DNA from: JANMEX01 sp043744175
Lineage (GTDB): Bacteria > Pseudomonadota > Alphaproteobacteria > Rhizobiales > Rhizobiaceae
Direction: 5' to 3'
Assembly: GCA_043744175.1 (NCBI GenBank)
Contig: JAYTVD010000172.1
Location: 1-13,936, forward strand
DNA: 13,936 nt
Part shown: piece after piece, positions 13,931 to 13,936 of the stretch
Layout of the letters: every line of letters starts with the position of its first letter
Position numbering within the stretch: the stretch's first letter is position 1
Made by a program: the position numbers and the translations under genes
The notes under the pieces: model-generated
Seen by the model: the letters and a program-made list of their open reading frames with translations, nothing else
The model's database searches: none
What the model was told of the DNA's origin: nothing

Positions 13931-13936
13931 CTTTTC

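Noticed and set aside
13855..13936. tRNA-Lys as an attachment site of an integrated element
   Set aside because: No integrase or repeated tRNA 3' end is visible, and the window ends 6 bases after the gene.

Overview
The window reads as ordinary chromosome from a Gram-negative bacterium, most likely an alphaproteobacterium. The pointers are a periplasmic-adaptor efflux operon, several small proteins with Sec signal peptides, a DUF4893-like protein, a UPF0303 protein, a TetR regulator fused in operon style to a short (class I) ilvC, and sites resembling alphaproteobacterial promoters and CtrA boxes. Base composition is intermediate, roughly half G+C, with one clearly AT-richer gene. I cannot name a genus.

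Layout. Positions 1-501 hold the C-terminal end of a FAD-dependent monooxygenase. It converges, with stop codons sharing the palindrome TTAA, on a small exported protein of unknown function (498-908, minus). A 250-bp intergenic region follows, carrying two CtrA-like boxes and a perfect 20-bp palindrome. Next come a TetR-family regulator (1159-1803) and, 4 bp later, ilvC (1808-2827, branched-chain amino acid synthesis). An AT-rich uracil-DNA-glycosylase-superfamily gene (2866-3522) follows ilvC. The next 308 bp contain only a possible broken minus-strand reading frame. Then come a TauE/SafE-type permease (3831-4592), a small helical protein (4615-5019, minus) and a two-gene minus-strand unit encoding exported proteins, one DUF4893-like (5147-6186).

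The middle holds plus-strand genes: a UPF0303/HbpS-like protein, a single-domain PilZ protein, a classical SDR oxidoreductase, and an endonuclease/exonuclease/phosphatase-superfamily protein (6269-9139). A small four-cysteine exported protein (9145-9477, minus) follows. The last block is a three-gene MacAB-like efflux operon transcribed leftward (adaptor 12759-11455, ATPase 11452-10748, permease 10748-9537), divergent from a PhzF-family gene (12866-13762). The window closes with a tRNA-Lys(CTT) gene and a plausible promoter for it.

How the genes fit together. The tight functional units are TetR-ilvC (probably autoregulated through the palindrome), the adaptor-ATPase-permease efflux operon, and the two-gene exported-protein unit. 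The rest look like independent housekeeping or accessory genes. I see no CRISPR array, insertion sequence, phage module or toxin-antitoxin pair, and nothing that convincingly amounts to a new multi-gene system. The points most worth following are the TetR palindrome next to ilvC, the divergent UDG-superfamily protein in an AT-rich island, the possible gene relic at 3528-3812, and the paired CtrA-like boxes.
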